Below, piece after piece: positions 46,277-58,375 of a DNA stretch of 64,000 nucleotides; position 1 is the first letter of the stretch; each line of letters begins with the position of its first letter. Location of the stretch: positions 34,176,446 through 34,240,445 of the forward strand of contig CM043969.1 of assembly GCA_014529385.2 (NCBI GenBank), given 5' to 3'. The notes under the pieces are model-generated. The model saw only the letters and a list, made by a program, of their open reading frames with translations. It had not been told where the DNA came from and made no database searches. The translations under genes and the position numbers were made by a program. This stretch comes from Adiantum capillus-veneris (taxonomy: Eukaryota > Streptophyta > Polypodiopsida > Polypodiales > Pteridaceae).

Positions 46277-47635
46277 TTATAAGAACGATAGCATAGTTCC
46301 ATCCATCCCCCAGTCCTCCTCGACCTTCAATTTGTCTTCCATTCTCTTCCCAATCTGCGGACATTCATTACAATAAGCATCCAATGATCGACAAACTATG
46401 GTGTATTGAAAATGTGGTGGAAGGATTCTCACCTTGTGACCTTGTAAACGAAATTGTGCTTGTTGAAGGGCCTCAAAACCCATAATAACCAAATGTTCTC
46501 GTACATTACTAAGAGTCCAATGCTTGTTCATGTGGACTGCCTCCAAAGCATTGTTGGGCATCTTCACTGCAATGCCAAAGCTTGCAATAGCACCGTCTAC
46601 ACTCTATAAGGGAGTCCACACTCCCTTATAGAGTCCACACTCCAAGCTTGCACATCCAACGATCATAGTGAAATCGTACGTACAAGGATGTGCGGGATTT
46701 CAAATAGCGCATTCCAATACGTGAAGCTCTAACCTTACAATAGTACCGGTCCCCATTGTGCATGCCCTCCACAAAACCCCAATCCTATTCTAAAAGCCTT
46801 CCTAATTCCTCATAATGCACATCTTTACATACAAGCATGTGGTAGTCTCCACAAATCCAAACTCTTTAAAAATGTGCACAAAACAATGAATAGGCAAACA
46901 CCAACTCAAGCCCACAGACCTAGAAGCTTTAGAGTATTTCAAAGAGTTTTGGACATCTATTATCATCTTTTGATCGAAAGATGCTACCGACCATAAATCT
47001 GACACCGATCACTCCATACTTAATAAGGAAGTTACTTTGATGGGTTCAAGCGTTCCAAACTCTTGTGTAGAAGTAGACACAATATAGGAGTGAGAATAAA
47101 AGAAAATCCTTCTTTGAACCAATTTGGTTAGGCAAAGATGTGCAAACATTGTTGCTCTAATATCCGCATGTATAGCATTCATTGTGCCGGAGAGACTATG
47201 GAGTGGCTGTTCCTCCACCAACGGGGATGGAAATATGACTATAAATGCATGGCGAATCTTAAGTATGAATCCATAATAACATTACACTGTGATTTCACAC
47301 CTAGCGTTGTATTCTCAAAACATGTACTTACAATGTGTTGGAAATCGAGGTGGTTTTTGCAATTGCATGCTTGAGATTGAGAAAACATGTTGCACAATGG
47401 CTACGGTCCCCTTGTCTTTGCGGTTCTTGAAGGCAAGGAGCTTTCCTTTCCAATGATGATCCAAGTTTGCACGATTTCGCACACGATGAGGGCCAATAGC
47501 AGATGGTTGCATGTATACCCAAGCACCTTTGGTGAACTCTTGTGGCACCCACTCATCATCTATACCTCTAGTGTTGTGGCATGCAAGTGCTGTGACCTCA
47601 TCCTTTGGCCGCCTTTGCGAAGTAGAGTTGTCCAT
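46277..47635 (-). pseudogene. Unrecognised minus-strand coding fragments
   Basis: Three or four consecutive minus-strand open pieces: 47635-47315 (MDNSTSQRRPKDEV; FTKGAWVYMQPSAIG), 47221-47009 (SGTMNAIHADIRATMFAHL), 47005-46802 and 46567-46277 (MPNNALEAVHMNKHWTLSNV, then IGKRMEDKLKVEEDWGMDG). They are separated by stops or possible introns. No motif identified. They may be exons or the remains of one gene lying upstream of, and in the same orientation as, 44451-46059. Confidence 0.3.
46602..46633. repeat. Perfect 13-base-pair hairpin
   Basis: CTCTATAAGGGAG, loop TCCACA, CTCCCTTATAGAG. Part of the string recurs immediately after (AGTCCACACTCC). Confidence 0.85.
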
Positions 47636-47704
47636 GGTTGAGCAAAGAAAATTAGGAGGAGGAGCAGGACATTGCTTGTTGCTACAATGTAGGTGGGATA
47701 AAGT

Positions 47705-47821
47705 GATAGGAGAAGGTGCTTAACCCTTGCTTGGTGTGGCAATGAGAGGAGAAGGTGGATAATCCTTGCTTGGTGTGGCAATGGAAGGAGAAGGTGGATA
47801 ACCCTTGCTTGGTGTGGAAAT
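47705..47821. repeat. Three tandem 39-base units
   Basis: Units GARAGGAGAAGGTGGATAA plus YCCTTGCTTGGTGTGGMAAT start at 47705, 47744 and 47783. Thirty-nine bases is 13 codons, so minus-strand reading gives a repeated HTKQGLSTFS peptide within an 80-codon open frame (47924-47682); whether it is expressed is unknown. Confidence 0.85.
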
Positions 47822-48362
47822 GGAAGGTGGTAGGGGAGGAGAGAGGAGCTTCCTTGCTACAACAATGGAGATGGTGTAGAGAGAGAGTGTTGGAGTAGAG
47901 GATGAGTGTGATGGTTGCAACCAAGGAGGGATTGGAAAAGGGGTTCTAGAGAGAGAAAATCACTTTTTGCCTAAGGACTACTTTTGGGGGAGCTCTGGAT
48001 AGTAAAAAAAGATTTTTTTAAAATTTGAATTTTAGGGTTTTTGGGTGCATGTTTTGACTTTTTGAGGTCAAAACATGCTTTTTTGACCATAAAATAGATT
48101 TAGGGGGGTTTTAAGAATATAAAATTTGAGTTTTGAAAATTTTGAAAAACTTCAAATTTTTGGGATTTTTTCAAAACCGGATAAAAAAGGATGGAAGTTG
48201 GAGGTTCCATATGGCCCACGCCCACCCCCACCCCCTACCCCCCCACCTTCTCACTAGATAAGAGCCCATTTAAGAAGTGTAAGACTACTTTTTCCCCCTA
48301 CATTTTTGAGGGCATACAGTGTGTCCACCACCCTCTTCTCATTGGCTGGCCTCTAATTAACC
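47822..48362. other. Unassigned spacer
   Basis: Poly-T/A-rich (48000-48190) with ATTTTGAAAATTTTGAAAAAC-like strings and a CCCACCCCCACCCCCTACCC tract (48219-48245). No gene seen. Confidence 0.5.
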
Positions 48363-48366
48363 TTAA

Positions 48367-49683
48367 CACTAGTTTGGTACCAAAGCAGGACACTTTAAGT
48401 GTCCTTTTTTAATAAATTTAAATTAAATGCTACTTGCATTAGACGGTTTATTTAAAAAAACCCTCTTGATATGCTTAAATAGGTTAGCTAGAGGGTCTTT
48501 TAAAAATATAACCTTGCATTTTAGAATCTATCATGATCAAGAACTATACTCATCAAGTTGACCCTCGTAAGACTGCAAAATTGACGCCTTGAAGCAATTG
48601 CCTTTATAAGCTCAAGAAAAAATGAAGCGACCTTGTAGAAAATTTTAGGTGACTCTTTCACAATTTTTCTATAGATAATTGAAAGTTTCATGTGCAAAAA
48701 AATTGACCTTGGAGTATATAAAATAATGGAAAGTTCCATGTGTTTGATATGTTCATTTCAAGCATATCGTTATATACAGAAAAATATGTTTTTGATGTAT
48801 TTGTGAGTTTTAAAAAGTGATACATTGATTGCTCTTTCCATTGAGCACTCAAGGTGGTAAGTAGAAGGGCTTTGGTATGCAACAATTATTGGATCATTTT
48901 AAATATTCAAAATTGCATAAGAGAAAACTTATGTATTTTCATTCTTGAGACATAAGCATTCAAAAACTCAAATAACATCAAACTTTCCATGTAAATCAAC
49001 TAAATATATCAAATTACGTGGTACATACACAATTGGGGTGCCTAAAACCTTGGTTTCAATGTTATTATGGAGAACTCAAGATTTTCAAGAGTTTTTGCAC
49101 GATAAAAGTTTTAAGATAGAGTTCAAGCAACGAGATTTAATTGAGTTAGGGAGCCCAAAAAATATATCCTTTCTTGGTTTAAACATATAAAGTCATTTGT
49201 AGCTGTCAAATTGCACTAGAATAGTACCAATTTCATGAGGGGACTTTTGGAGCACCAAAATTATGCTCTTATTCAGCACTTGCTCGAGTATGAAATTATG
49301 TCTACAGATTGCATGTGACTTGAAAACTTATCTTTGAAGTGCATTCCATTGTTTTGTAACACTAAGTGCTAACACTTGGCTTTTATAAACATAAAAAAGG
49401 CCATCTCTACAAAAAGATATAATAATTTTATGATTTTTTTTGGCAAAACAGCTTGAAATTTTATAAAATTTATGTCTTAGAACTTACCAAAATTCCCTCC
49501 ATACAAATTGTATTTTGATATGGAGAAAACTCCAGTGTTTTCTTTCCCTCATAACCAATCTATGGTAGAAGCAAGGTGTAAAAAACTTCTTTCTAGCTTG
49601 ACAAATAAATTGCCAAAACTTGGTAGAAAAACAGGACACTTTAGTGTCTTAGGACACTTAAGTGTCCAATTACAGAACTAGTG
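48367..49683. mobile_element. Non-autonomous TTAA-flanked element, copy 2
   Basis: Flanked by TTAA (48363-48366, 49684-49687). The inverted ends are CACTAGTTTGGTACC (left) and CACTAGTTCTGTAATTGG (right, minus strand). The palindrome GGACACTTTAAGTGTCC is inside the left end; GGACACTTTAGTGTC and GGACACTTAAGTGTCC are inside the right end. The 1.3 kb AT-rich interior has no gene and shows no obvious similarity to copy 1 beyond the ends. Confidence 0.75.
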
Positions 49684-49687
49684 TTAA

Positions 49688-50048
49688 TCCCAAAGGGCCC
49701 CTAGAGATTTCATATTTTTCCTAATGTATAACACCATATAAAATCTCATTAAGCATACCAAATTTGATGTGTTTATAAATAGGAATGTTTCCAATGTCAA
49801 GCTTTGAGGCCATGTCTTGCAACATCTACATGTAAAGACTTGTGTGATTCAAGCCTACTTCTATGAATCTATCCAAGCAGACGTTGCACGTACTTAGGGT
49901 TTCATTCTCTTCTATACCTTTGTGTACTAATAGATAAGCTAAGAAATGTTGCTAGAAGACAAACCCTTTTGGGAGAAGAGAGACACTCAAACTAGTAACA
50001 ATCTCACCATTGTAAGCTTCTTTAGATTGCTTGTCAAGGTGCTAAGCA
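49688..50048. other. Spacer between two TTAA elements
   Basis: No gene seen. Confidence 0.4.
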
Positions 50049-50052
50049 TTAA

Positions 50053-51280
50053 CATTAGTTCTGTAATTGGCCACTGGTGAAGATATAAACAAGATTTATA
50101 GGTTGTGTTCTTGCCTTAGGTCAATCATGAGGTGAAAAATATAGCCAAATTTTTAATATTGCAAAATTAATACCATATTAAAATTATGGTGATAAGTTTA
50201 AGATGGAAAAATCATAAAGATTTAGTGCAATTTTAATAATGTTTACATAAATTAAATATAAATTATTATTAAAATAAAATTTTGTATAGATTTCAAGGTT
50301 TATGGATAGGGAAAATTTTATTTTTACAAGAAATCAAGCTTTATAACTTAGCTCTTAGACCACATTTTTGTTATAATAAAAACAGAAATCTTGAACACAC
50401 TGACAAAGAGGAAAATTTTAGTCTTCCAAAGCCTCTTTCATTAACATGATGAGATTATGGGGCAAAAAATAAGGTCCATAATGTAACGAAAGGTCAACAC
50501 CCGCAACGAAGCATTTTTTAAGGTTGCAAACTCATAGACATCTTGAAGTATACGCTCATTTAAGACAATTTATAGTGTGTAATTTCTTGCAAAACAAACA
50601 TTGCTATGAAAAATCAATGGAAGTGTTCATACAGACTCCCTACTTGTGTCCATATGAGGTATTTGTATACAAATAAATGATATGAATAAACAAATCCAAA
50701 GGTGAACTTTATTTTAAGGCTAATCTTTGGTAAATAAAAAATAAGAATTTCAACATGCACAGTTTTGGGTTATGAAATAAAACATCAAATGTGACTTGCA
50801 TAACCATCAACTACTACCACCTTAAGTAATGGACTGGTAGATCTAGTATATATGTATCATAAATTCTAAATTTAAATGTTTTATGCGATCATTAGTTGAA
50901 TTCACAAATGTTGCATATTTGACCCACAGAACTCTCTATATTTCCTTCTAGTCACAAAGAAAATTTTCACCACATGAGAGTGTAAAAATTTAAAGCGCAT
51001 AAATAAGTAGTTATCACAAATTATTGCATGTCCCCTACTCATTTTTTTTTCAAAGTAAGATACAAGTTATAATGACACATCAACTACTGTTTTGAGTAGG
51101 TGGTTACTATCATGAGGTTATGCACAAAATTGAGGGACTATAATTTTTATGAGTACTATGGCTAGTATTTTATAAGTTCCCAAAAATATTTCTTGAGATG
51201 TTTTCGAGATTTCATTTACCATTTTATTCAACTTCATGAAAATAGAACACTAAAGTGTCCTTTTTGGTACCAAATTAGCG
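50053..51280. mobile_element. Non-autonomous element of the same kind, copy 3, diverged
   Basis: Left end TTAA then CATTAGTTCTGTAATTGG (50049-50070). Right end, on the minus strand, TTAT then CGCTAATTTGGTACC (51284-51266), with GGACACTTTAGTGTTC just inside. Ends match copies 1 and 2 imperfectly and the right TTAA has become ATAA. AT-rich interior, no gene. Confidence 0.5.
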
Positions 51281-51284
51281 ATAA

Positions 51285-51539
51285 CAATTAACTACACAAG
51301 AGAACTACCATGAATGACATCATCATCATAAATTAACTACTCATTGAGATCTTTACACAAGCGTTATATCCATATCATCCTCCTCGTGCATAACCTTTGA
51401 CTATAACTCCTTACGTGAGTAAGAACCTTTTGCCAAATTGGGTCCTGCATAGATAGAAGCTAGTTTATCTACTGATTCAAGTTTTGTGATTTGTGTGTGC
51501 TAAGCGAATGTGTGTAATGGTAATGGAATGCTAACCACA
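51285..51539. other. Spacer
   Basis: No gene seen. Confidence 0.4.
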
Positions 51540-51965
51540 AAGCACAATTAGTGTATGAGTCTGCACATCGCTAGCATCTTAACATGATTGTTCAGGAGTA
51601 GCCATAACAATTTCAATAATAGAGCTACTAATACCTACACCCAGAGAACCTATATCAAAAAAACCTATCCTTACATCAAAAACCCGTAAAATGTTTCAAA
51701 TGAACTTTGCAAAAAAGACATGTTTCATCATGTATGCCAAAAGTGGGTAGTTGTCCCCATCTAATTTATCCTCGAGAGACAACATGTGAAAACCATCACA
51801 AAACCAACTTTTGCTATATAGAACATCCCATGTAAGACTACAAAGTTCCTACTTGCCAAAAATTACATTGTTGAAAATCCCGCACAAAGGGACAAAATTG
51901 TATGCACACTACTACCCATAGTAGAAATATAGGTTAAAATGAGCTCGAATCAAAACTCAAAATAC
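51540..51965 (-). pseudogene. Highly decayed Copia gag start, same family as the outer element
   Basis: Collinear with 57745-58230: GAGTCTGCACATC, GCCATAACAATTTCAATAAT, GGGTAGTTGTCCCCATCTAA, and AAAATGAGCTCGAATCA occur in the same order as in the minus-strand copy there. Too many changes for an open frame. It stops where the dispersed repeat R1 begins. Confidence 0.65.
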
Positions 51966-51974
51966 ACAACTGTT

Positions 51975-53320
51975 AGCAAGTCGCCACAATGGACGTCTCT
52001 AGCATAGCTATATGGCACTAACATAATATGCCAATACTCAGGGAAGTGACTTGGATGGGACACGGAGACTCTTTGAGGTTGTCAGTCCTCAAAAAACATC
52101 ACAACTCAACAAGCAAAGCACCACTCAATGATCAAAATTTTTGCCTATGTCCTTTCTCACCACTCTAAATCATCGGTGTCATTAGGAAAAGTTTGGACTA
52201 AAAAATGGGCCTTGTAAGAATTGTTGATGTGGCATAGCTTTCAAAAAGTGGGGATCGGTAAATTTTTTGCAAATAATATCCAAACTTGTCGGAGGTTGGA
52301 TATTTAGAAGCTACTCTTCAAATGCTATCTATTGATATATAGCATGCATGTATCGGACATTGCCTTCATGTAGATCTAGAAAAAGGTGATTTTAGAGTAC
52401 TGTAACGGTAACAAAACCTGGCTGATTGAAAAAAATGGCATAACTTTCATAGAAGTCATCCAAAATTTTCGAACCTTGGCTCTTTAGAATCCATTTTTCA
52501 AGAACTTTCCAATGATAGGTCATATCATGGGGTTCTAAGCAATATTTAGTGGGGTCTACCGGGTTGCTTACTTTTGTACAACTTTGATGATGTGACACTC
52601 TTAAAAGGCCCAAAAATGAGTTCAAAATTTTCCTCATGCATTTTTTTGACTAAACAGTCCTGGATCATCTCACGAACTTTAAGGAAAGCTTCACTAGGCC
52701 TAAAGGGACAAGTTTACAAAGTCTTATTGCAATCTGACAAGGTGCATGGATTGCGATCCATCATGACGCAACTCACAAAAATTACAACAAAATAATCCAA
52801 ACAGGTCGTCCAAAAGGTCTAATAACACTCTCGTATGGTCAAAACATCCAAAAATAGTGTCATTTAAACACTCAAATTTGAAGATTAGGCTCATAGCTGC
52901 ATAATTGCGAGCCACAACAAAACTGAAAAATACTTACACTTGATTGAAAAAGCAAGGAAAGAGGAACACAATGCAAGTTTTGGAATTGAAAACGGATTAC
53001 CCAATCTTTAGTTATGATGATTACACGTTGGAGTTGTTAAGCCGCTTGAACGCACGTACAACAGAGCTGCTTTTTCTCCAAAAGATAAGCCTCTTTTCAC
53101 ATTAAGGTTATTGACTTTTATACCTAAAAATTTCTAAATTATCAATGGATGGCTCACATGGGCCTTTACACTTATCATGATAGAATTACAACTCAGAGAA
53201 TCAACCTCCTACTCTGGGATCAGATCTACATACATTATAGCTACACTAGCTCGAGAAAATAACAGAGTACAAATTCATTAAAAATGTGGTGCCTGGCTAG
53301 GTGGGCACCCGTGTACTGAA
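51975..53320. repeat. Dispersed direct repeat R1 (~1.3 kb)
   Basis: Collinear with 61491-62395 in the same orientation. Shared strings include GGCACTAACATAATATG, GAGGTTGTCAGTCCTCAA, AAGCAAAGCACCACTCAATG, GAAGCTTCACTAGGCCTAAA, GGATTACCCAATC and AAAAGATAAGCCTC. R1 has about 450 extra bases (about 52165-52630). No gene inside. It might be an LTR or an internal non-coding part of an unidentified element. Confidence 0.8.
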
Positions 53321-53612
53321 TCTTCCTAACAACAACACTTGATGGTTTTTCTCAAAGGTTATGTCACCTTACGAAATCTCACCAAAAAGCACTTCAATTT
53401 GAGAAAGTGAGCCAACAGAGTGTCGGCAATGTTGCAAGGATGAAGAAGCCTACTCTGATCCCAATCGTTTGTAATAATTTTGTGAAAATGCACGCGAAGA
53501 TGAAGGAGAAGCTTAAGAGCAAACAACACAAGAAGTAGTATAATTACTAAAAGTGATATTGCACAAACAAATGGTGGGGATGGGCATTGTCTTATGTCTT
53601 GTATAACTTCCT
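53321..53612. other. Spacer
   Basis: An 88-codon minus-strand open frame (53625-53359) with a hydrophobic run (LLVIILLLVLFALKLLLHL) could be a membrane segment by chance; nothing else supports it. Confidence 0.3.
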
Positions 53613-54315
53613 CTATTATAGTCATAAACCATGCAGAATATCTAGTTCAAGTTGATGTGTAGATATATATCTAGCCTACTTGGAAATATACTTGTCCTAA
53701 ACACGCTTCTACAAGCTACACACAAGGCCTATAGAAGGATGCATCTGCTTAGGCCACATGTAAGGCCTAAATGATTCTCACCATCACCCATTTTGGGAGT
53801 TAATGCAACCCAAGTGCATTATATACAAATTTTGTGTCTATTTACTCTCTCCATATTGAGTGGAGATTAACTAAATTGTGTTATGATGAATGAAAGTAAT
53901 ACTTATCCACCACCTACTCCTTCAATCGGTACCAAAGCCCAGATCTAGGTAAGCATAATTGTTCTATTATAGTCATAAACCATGCAGAATATCTAGTTCA
54001 AATTGATGTGTAGATATATATCTAGCCTACTTGTGGAAATGTACTTGTCCTAAACATGCTTCTACAAGCTACACACAAGGCCTATAGAAGTATAGAAGGA
54101 TGCATCTTCTTAGGCCACATGTAAGTCCCAAATGATCCTCACCATCACCCATTTTGGGAGTTAATGCAACCCAAGTGCATTATATACAAATTTTGTGTCT
54201 ATTTACTGTCTCCATATTGAGTGGAGATTAACTAAATTGTGTTATGATGAATGAAAGTAATACTTATCCACCACCACCTACTCCTTCAATCGGTACCAAA
54301 GCCCAGATTTAGGTA
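53613..54315. repeat. Two tandem copies of a ~351-base unit
   Basis: Units start CTATTATAGTCATAAACC at 53613 and 53964 and are about 97% identical (extra bases TGG, AGTATAGAAG and CCA in unit 2). Each ends CCTACTCCTTCAATCGGTAC, CAAAGCCCAGAT. The TG...CA span of about 270 bases (53656-53924), followed by GGTACCAAAGC, recalls an LTR plus primer site, so this could be a tandem LTR array left by recombination. Confidence 0.75.
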
Positions 54316-55905
54316 TGCCTTATAATCGGAGTACTAATTGGGTCAAACCTTTGCATAAAGGAGGGGATGTAAAGAGTGTAAATAACTACCGGACTATAAT
54401 GATTGGTTCTCTCATGGCAAAGATGTTTGTAATGGAGATAAAATTGAGTGATCGGGCTGAAGACAGTGGCAAGAGTGCAAAAGGACAATCGGTTTTTCAT
54501 CGACGCCATAGCAACATTGATCATCTTGTCACTCTTCGTGTTCTCATGGAGGACAGTCGGTTGAAAGGCAAGCGATTGTATTTGTTGCTTTGTGGACTTT
54601 TTAAGGAAGCCTTTGATATGATTCCACGTAGCAATTTGTGGACAAGGGTGGAAGAACTCCAAGTCCCAGGTGACTTTATGCTTACAGTTTCTCGAATTCA
54701 TGAGAAGGTGATGTGTCAATTGCGCATGGGAAGAGGAATTTCAAAAATTGCAAGCACTATTGGGGTTAAAGAAGGATGTCTGTTGTCACCTACTTTCTTT
54801 GGTCTATGCATTGATCAATTGGAAGAAATGATACTTGACTTTATGCAAGAAGAAAACATTGAAGAGGTCACTATTTGCAATGCGGTAATTATGATTTTGC
54901 TGTATGGGGATGATGTAGTGCTTCTAGCACACCCTTTAGAGGATGTACAAAAGCTTATTGTTGTCCTTGAGAACTTTTGCTTGCATAGAGGGCTGATTGT
55001 GAATGAATCCAAGACAAAGATTATGCTTGTGAAAAAAAACCATAAGGAGAATCCATGCATTCTGTACAACATTGAGAAACTTGAAGTTATTGAGAGCTTT
55101 AAGTACCTTGGCCTTGAGGTTCTGTCCAATCACAAGTGGCATGAATGTATATGCGTCATTTGGAAGCGGTAAGCATTTGATAACATGTGTAATGCGGGAA
55201 ACATCAAGGTGTTAGGTTCTCAAGACATTTTTGATGCATTGGTGACACGGGTTCTTCTTTATGGAGTTGAAGTGTGGGGCAGGAGCATCTCAAACTCTAT
55301 TTGGAAAGAGTTTTAGAATGTCCAAAAGTGTTTTCTTACAACCTTTATCCAAGTTAAGACAAAAACACCATATATGCTCCTACTTCTTGAGTCAAGATCT
55401 CTTCCAGTTGAGGTTATGGGCATGGAAAGGATTGTGGAATACATGATAAAGATGTGTCAAAACCCCTCACATTGACTTCCTACAATTGATGGGAAGCAAG
55501 CAAAAAAGTTCAAAAGATGCATAAAAGCTAGATCTCGAGCACTAGATGGATGCAAGACATAAAGAAGTGGTTTGGGAGATGGGATGCATTACACTTACTA
55601 CATGATGCTTCAATTGACTGCCAAGTGAATGAATCTTTTCTACAATGCCAATGTATTACAACTTGGGAGAAATTTGATCGGTCATGCTTTATACATTACA
55701 CCACCCATATTGCCCCCAACTACAAAACCATGTTCTTGGTTGAAAGAGGAAACCGTAGTCATACTTACATGCTTGAGCATATCCGCTTGTTAGCAATACA
55801 CACTATTGCAGCCATTCAACTCATCTCCCACTCCCTTTGATGCAAGACAGGGATATTGGGGCAATGGAGAAGAGTCAAATTAATTGTGCACATTATGCTC
55901 ATTGC
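54315..55905 (+). pseudogene. LINE-type (non-LTR) reverse transcriptase relic
   Basis: Open frame 54315-55172 (285 codons) with non-LTR reverse transcriptase blocks: LHKGGDVKSVNNYRTIMIGS, then LFKEAFDMIPR, GVKEGCLLSPTFFGLCIDQL and the catalytic LLYGDDVVLLA (54898-54930; usually YADD), then LIVNESKTKIM and FKYLGLEV. After a frameshift near 55165 the C-terminal part continues (RVLLYGVEVWG-like at 55250; [49 protein letters not shown]). Coding similarity runs to about 55905, where it is cut by a reverse Copia relic. The 5' part, including any ORF1 and endonuclease, is missing; the 351-base repeat abuts the first codon. Confidence 0.85.
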
Positions 55906-58015
55906 AAGTGGCACACATGATGGTCTCAAGCCAAAAAGAATGCGGCAAAGCTTGAATTTGACCATACATCGTGCCATTTCCGTAAGTGACTTGTTTTTTC
56001 TCTCAGCAACACCATTTTGCTGAGCTGTATAAGGCACTGTACATTGGTGTTTTATCCCACGACTAGCCAGAAATGCATTAAATTCACGAGACATATACTC
56101 CCCCCCTCGATCGGAATAGAGGGTGCCCATAGTACATTTCGAGACATTTTCAGCCATAGCCAGAAATTGTTTGAAGTACATAAAATCTTCGGACTTCGCT
56201 TTAAGCAGAAATACCCATGCATGCCTGGAGTAATCATCAATGAAAGTCACGAAGTACAGGTAATTCCCCAAGGATGAAATTTGCATGGGCCCACAAACAT
56301 CACTATGCACAAGCTACAACCTGTATGTGGCCGGAACTGAACCATCCTTTGGAAACTTAGAACGTTGCATCTTACCCAAAATACAGCCTTCAAAAACATA
56401 TTTTACAAGTGCTTCAAGAGGTGGCAAAGAAGCAACCATATTAGATTTCTGCAAACATAGCAAACTGGAAAAATTTAGATGACCAAAACGTGCATGCCAA
56501 AGTTTTGCATCTAAAATAGCCCTTGAATCTACAGCTGCATTTGCAAAATTTTGTGCACACTTATCATACAAATTGAGCTTATACAGCCCACGACACAACA
56601 ACCCAGATCCAATGATTTCATCACCAAAACTAAGATCATGAACTGTACATCTGTCATCCACAAATTTGACTACAAGTCCAAGTCTAGCAAGTGCAGATAA
56701 AGACAAAAGACTCTTCTTGATCCCAGGTACATAAAGTGCATCAACAAGTGTGAAATAACTTCTATTAGCAGCAGTAAGCACAATCTTTCCAACTCCCTAA
56801 ACTGGATAAGAGGCATTGTTGCACAAGTGACTGAATTCCCATGAGGAGCAGACTCGAGAGAGGTGAACAATTCACAATGTGAGGTAATGTGCTTGTAGCA
56901 CCACTATCGAAATACCACACATGTGAATCTCTAGCAACTGACAAGCATGCATCATGGACAATAGGATTGTAAGTGCACTCTATTCTAAAAGCCCATTCTA
57001 CATCATCATCAACATTACAGTCTCCTTTCATAGAAAACTCAACAATGGCTGCATTTGTAGTCAAACCAGCATTTGCAGTGGAAGCACCCTCTTTCTTCTT
57101 AGCATCTTTGGCCTTCAACTTAGGACACGACTTGATCAAGTGATCATTAGCTTTACAATAATGGCAACGCATCTTCTTTTTTCCCTTATCACCAGAATTG
57201 CCAGACGAAGTGCTACCAGCAGAAGCATTGGGAGCAGAAGGTATGCCATTCGCAGCAGAACCATAAGAAGTGGATGCATTGCTGTTACCACCCTTTCTTT
57301 GAGAAGCAATAAAAGCCTGTTCAACTACACGCTGTCAAGTCCTGTTTTTTCTAGAAAGTGACTCTTGCAACAGCAATGTGCATATAATGCATCAAACTTG
57401 ACAACTTATGGATTTCCTTGGGTCATAAGTCTCCAAGTTCTAGCACAAGTCTGGTAAGAATCTGGTAAGGCATCAAGAACAGTCTACACAAGGGAACTGT
57501 CTGAAATGGCTTCACTTGCAGAAATAAGTTGCTCATTGATATCCTTGACACCAGCAAGGAAAGTGTCCATATCATCTTCCTCATGCATAATATTGGACTC
57601 CAACTCTTTACGCAGCAAAGCAATTTTAGCCTCATTGCGACTTGCATAAAGACCAGCCAAAATATCCCAAGCCTGTTTTGCAGATTTGGCTGAATGGATG
57701 TGAGGAACAATGGTGCGCTTCACAGACAATGCAATCAATGCATGAGTCTACACATCCTTTACATCCCAATGAGCTTGTTCTACCGTAGGCATAACAACTC
57801 TAATAGCAGCAATCCTTGCAGCAAGACCTGCAGCATCCTCAACATCGCCTACATCCTCAGAACCAGGACGTACATCAATGCCCTGCACAAAATTCTAGAC
57901 ACCCTTTGACACAAGAAGGTGTTGCATCATATAAGCTCACATCGGGTAATTGTCCCCATCCAACTTGTCCTCAGTAGCAAATATCTTGAAGACATTTGTG
58001 TTGTTGTCAGCCATG
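55905..58015 (-). pseudogene. Copia gag-pol (gag to integrase), heavily broken
   Basis: Gag begins MANNNTNVFKIFATED at 58015, with stops near 57944, 57895, 57750 and 57485. The gag end to the knuckle (CHYCKANDHLIKSC, ~57160) follows a TGA near 57333. The protease YFDSGATS motif (~56905) is followed by a frame change; the pre-integrase block KLWHARFGHLNF is at ~56495, the integrase core HSDVCGPMQ at ~56305 and [12 protein letters not shown] at ~56115. The protein stops matching after IMCAT near 55905 and runs on into LINE sequence. Confidence 0.85.
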
Positions 58016-58375
58016 GTAAATGTTGCACCTGATGTGAAAACTGCCCGAAAATAGAAGAAACGGAGCGGGAACAACACGTGCTATATAGCACAAACCGTAG
58101 TAGACTGTAAGGCACCTGTTATGCAAAAATTGACACTGATAAAAATTTTGCACAAAATGACAAATTGCCTATGCAAACCTGTCTGTCTTGGAAACGGAGG
58201 CCGAAATGAGCCCGAATCAGAAATCTGAGCAGACTAGGCTGTACGAGCTCCCCCGAAATATTTGTCAACCTGTGAACGTTCACCAAACCTCACTGTAATC
58301 GGAGAAAGTGAGCAGGTGTGTGCTAGAGCAACTAGCGACTAAGCCCAGGAGGACATAACCTGCTCTGATACCAAT

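Noticed and set aside
53359-53625. 88-codon minus-strand frame with a hydrophobic segment as a small membrane protein
   Set aside because: No homology, no supporting context, and located among repeats; likely chance.
54309-54719. Minus-strand 136-codon open frame
   Set aside because: Antisense shadow of the LINE reverse transcriptase frame.
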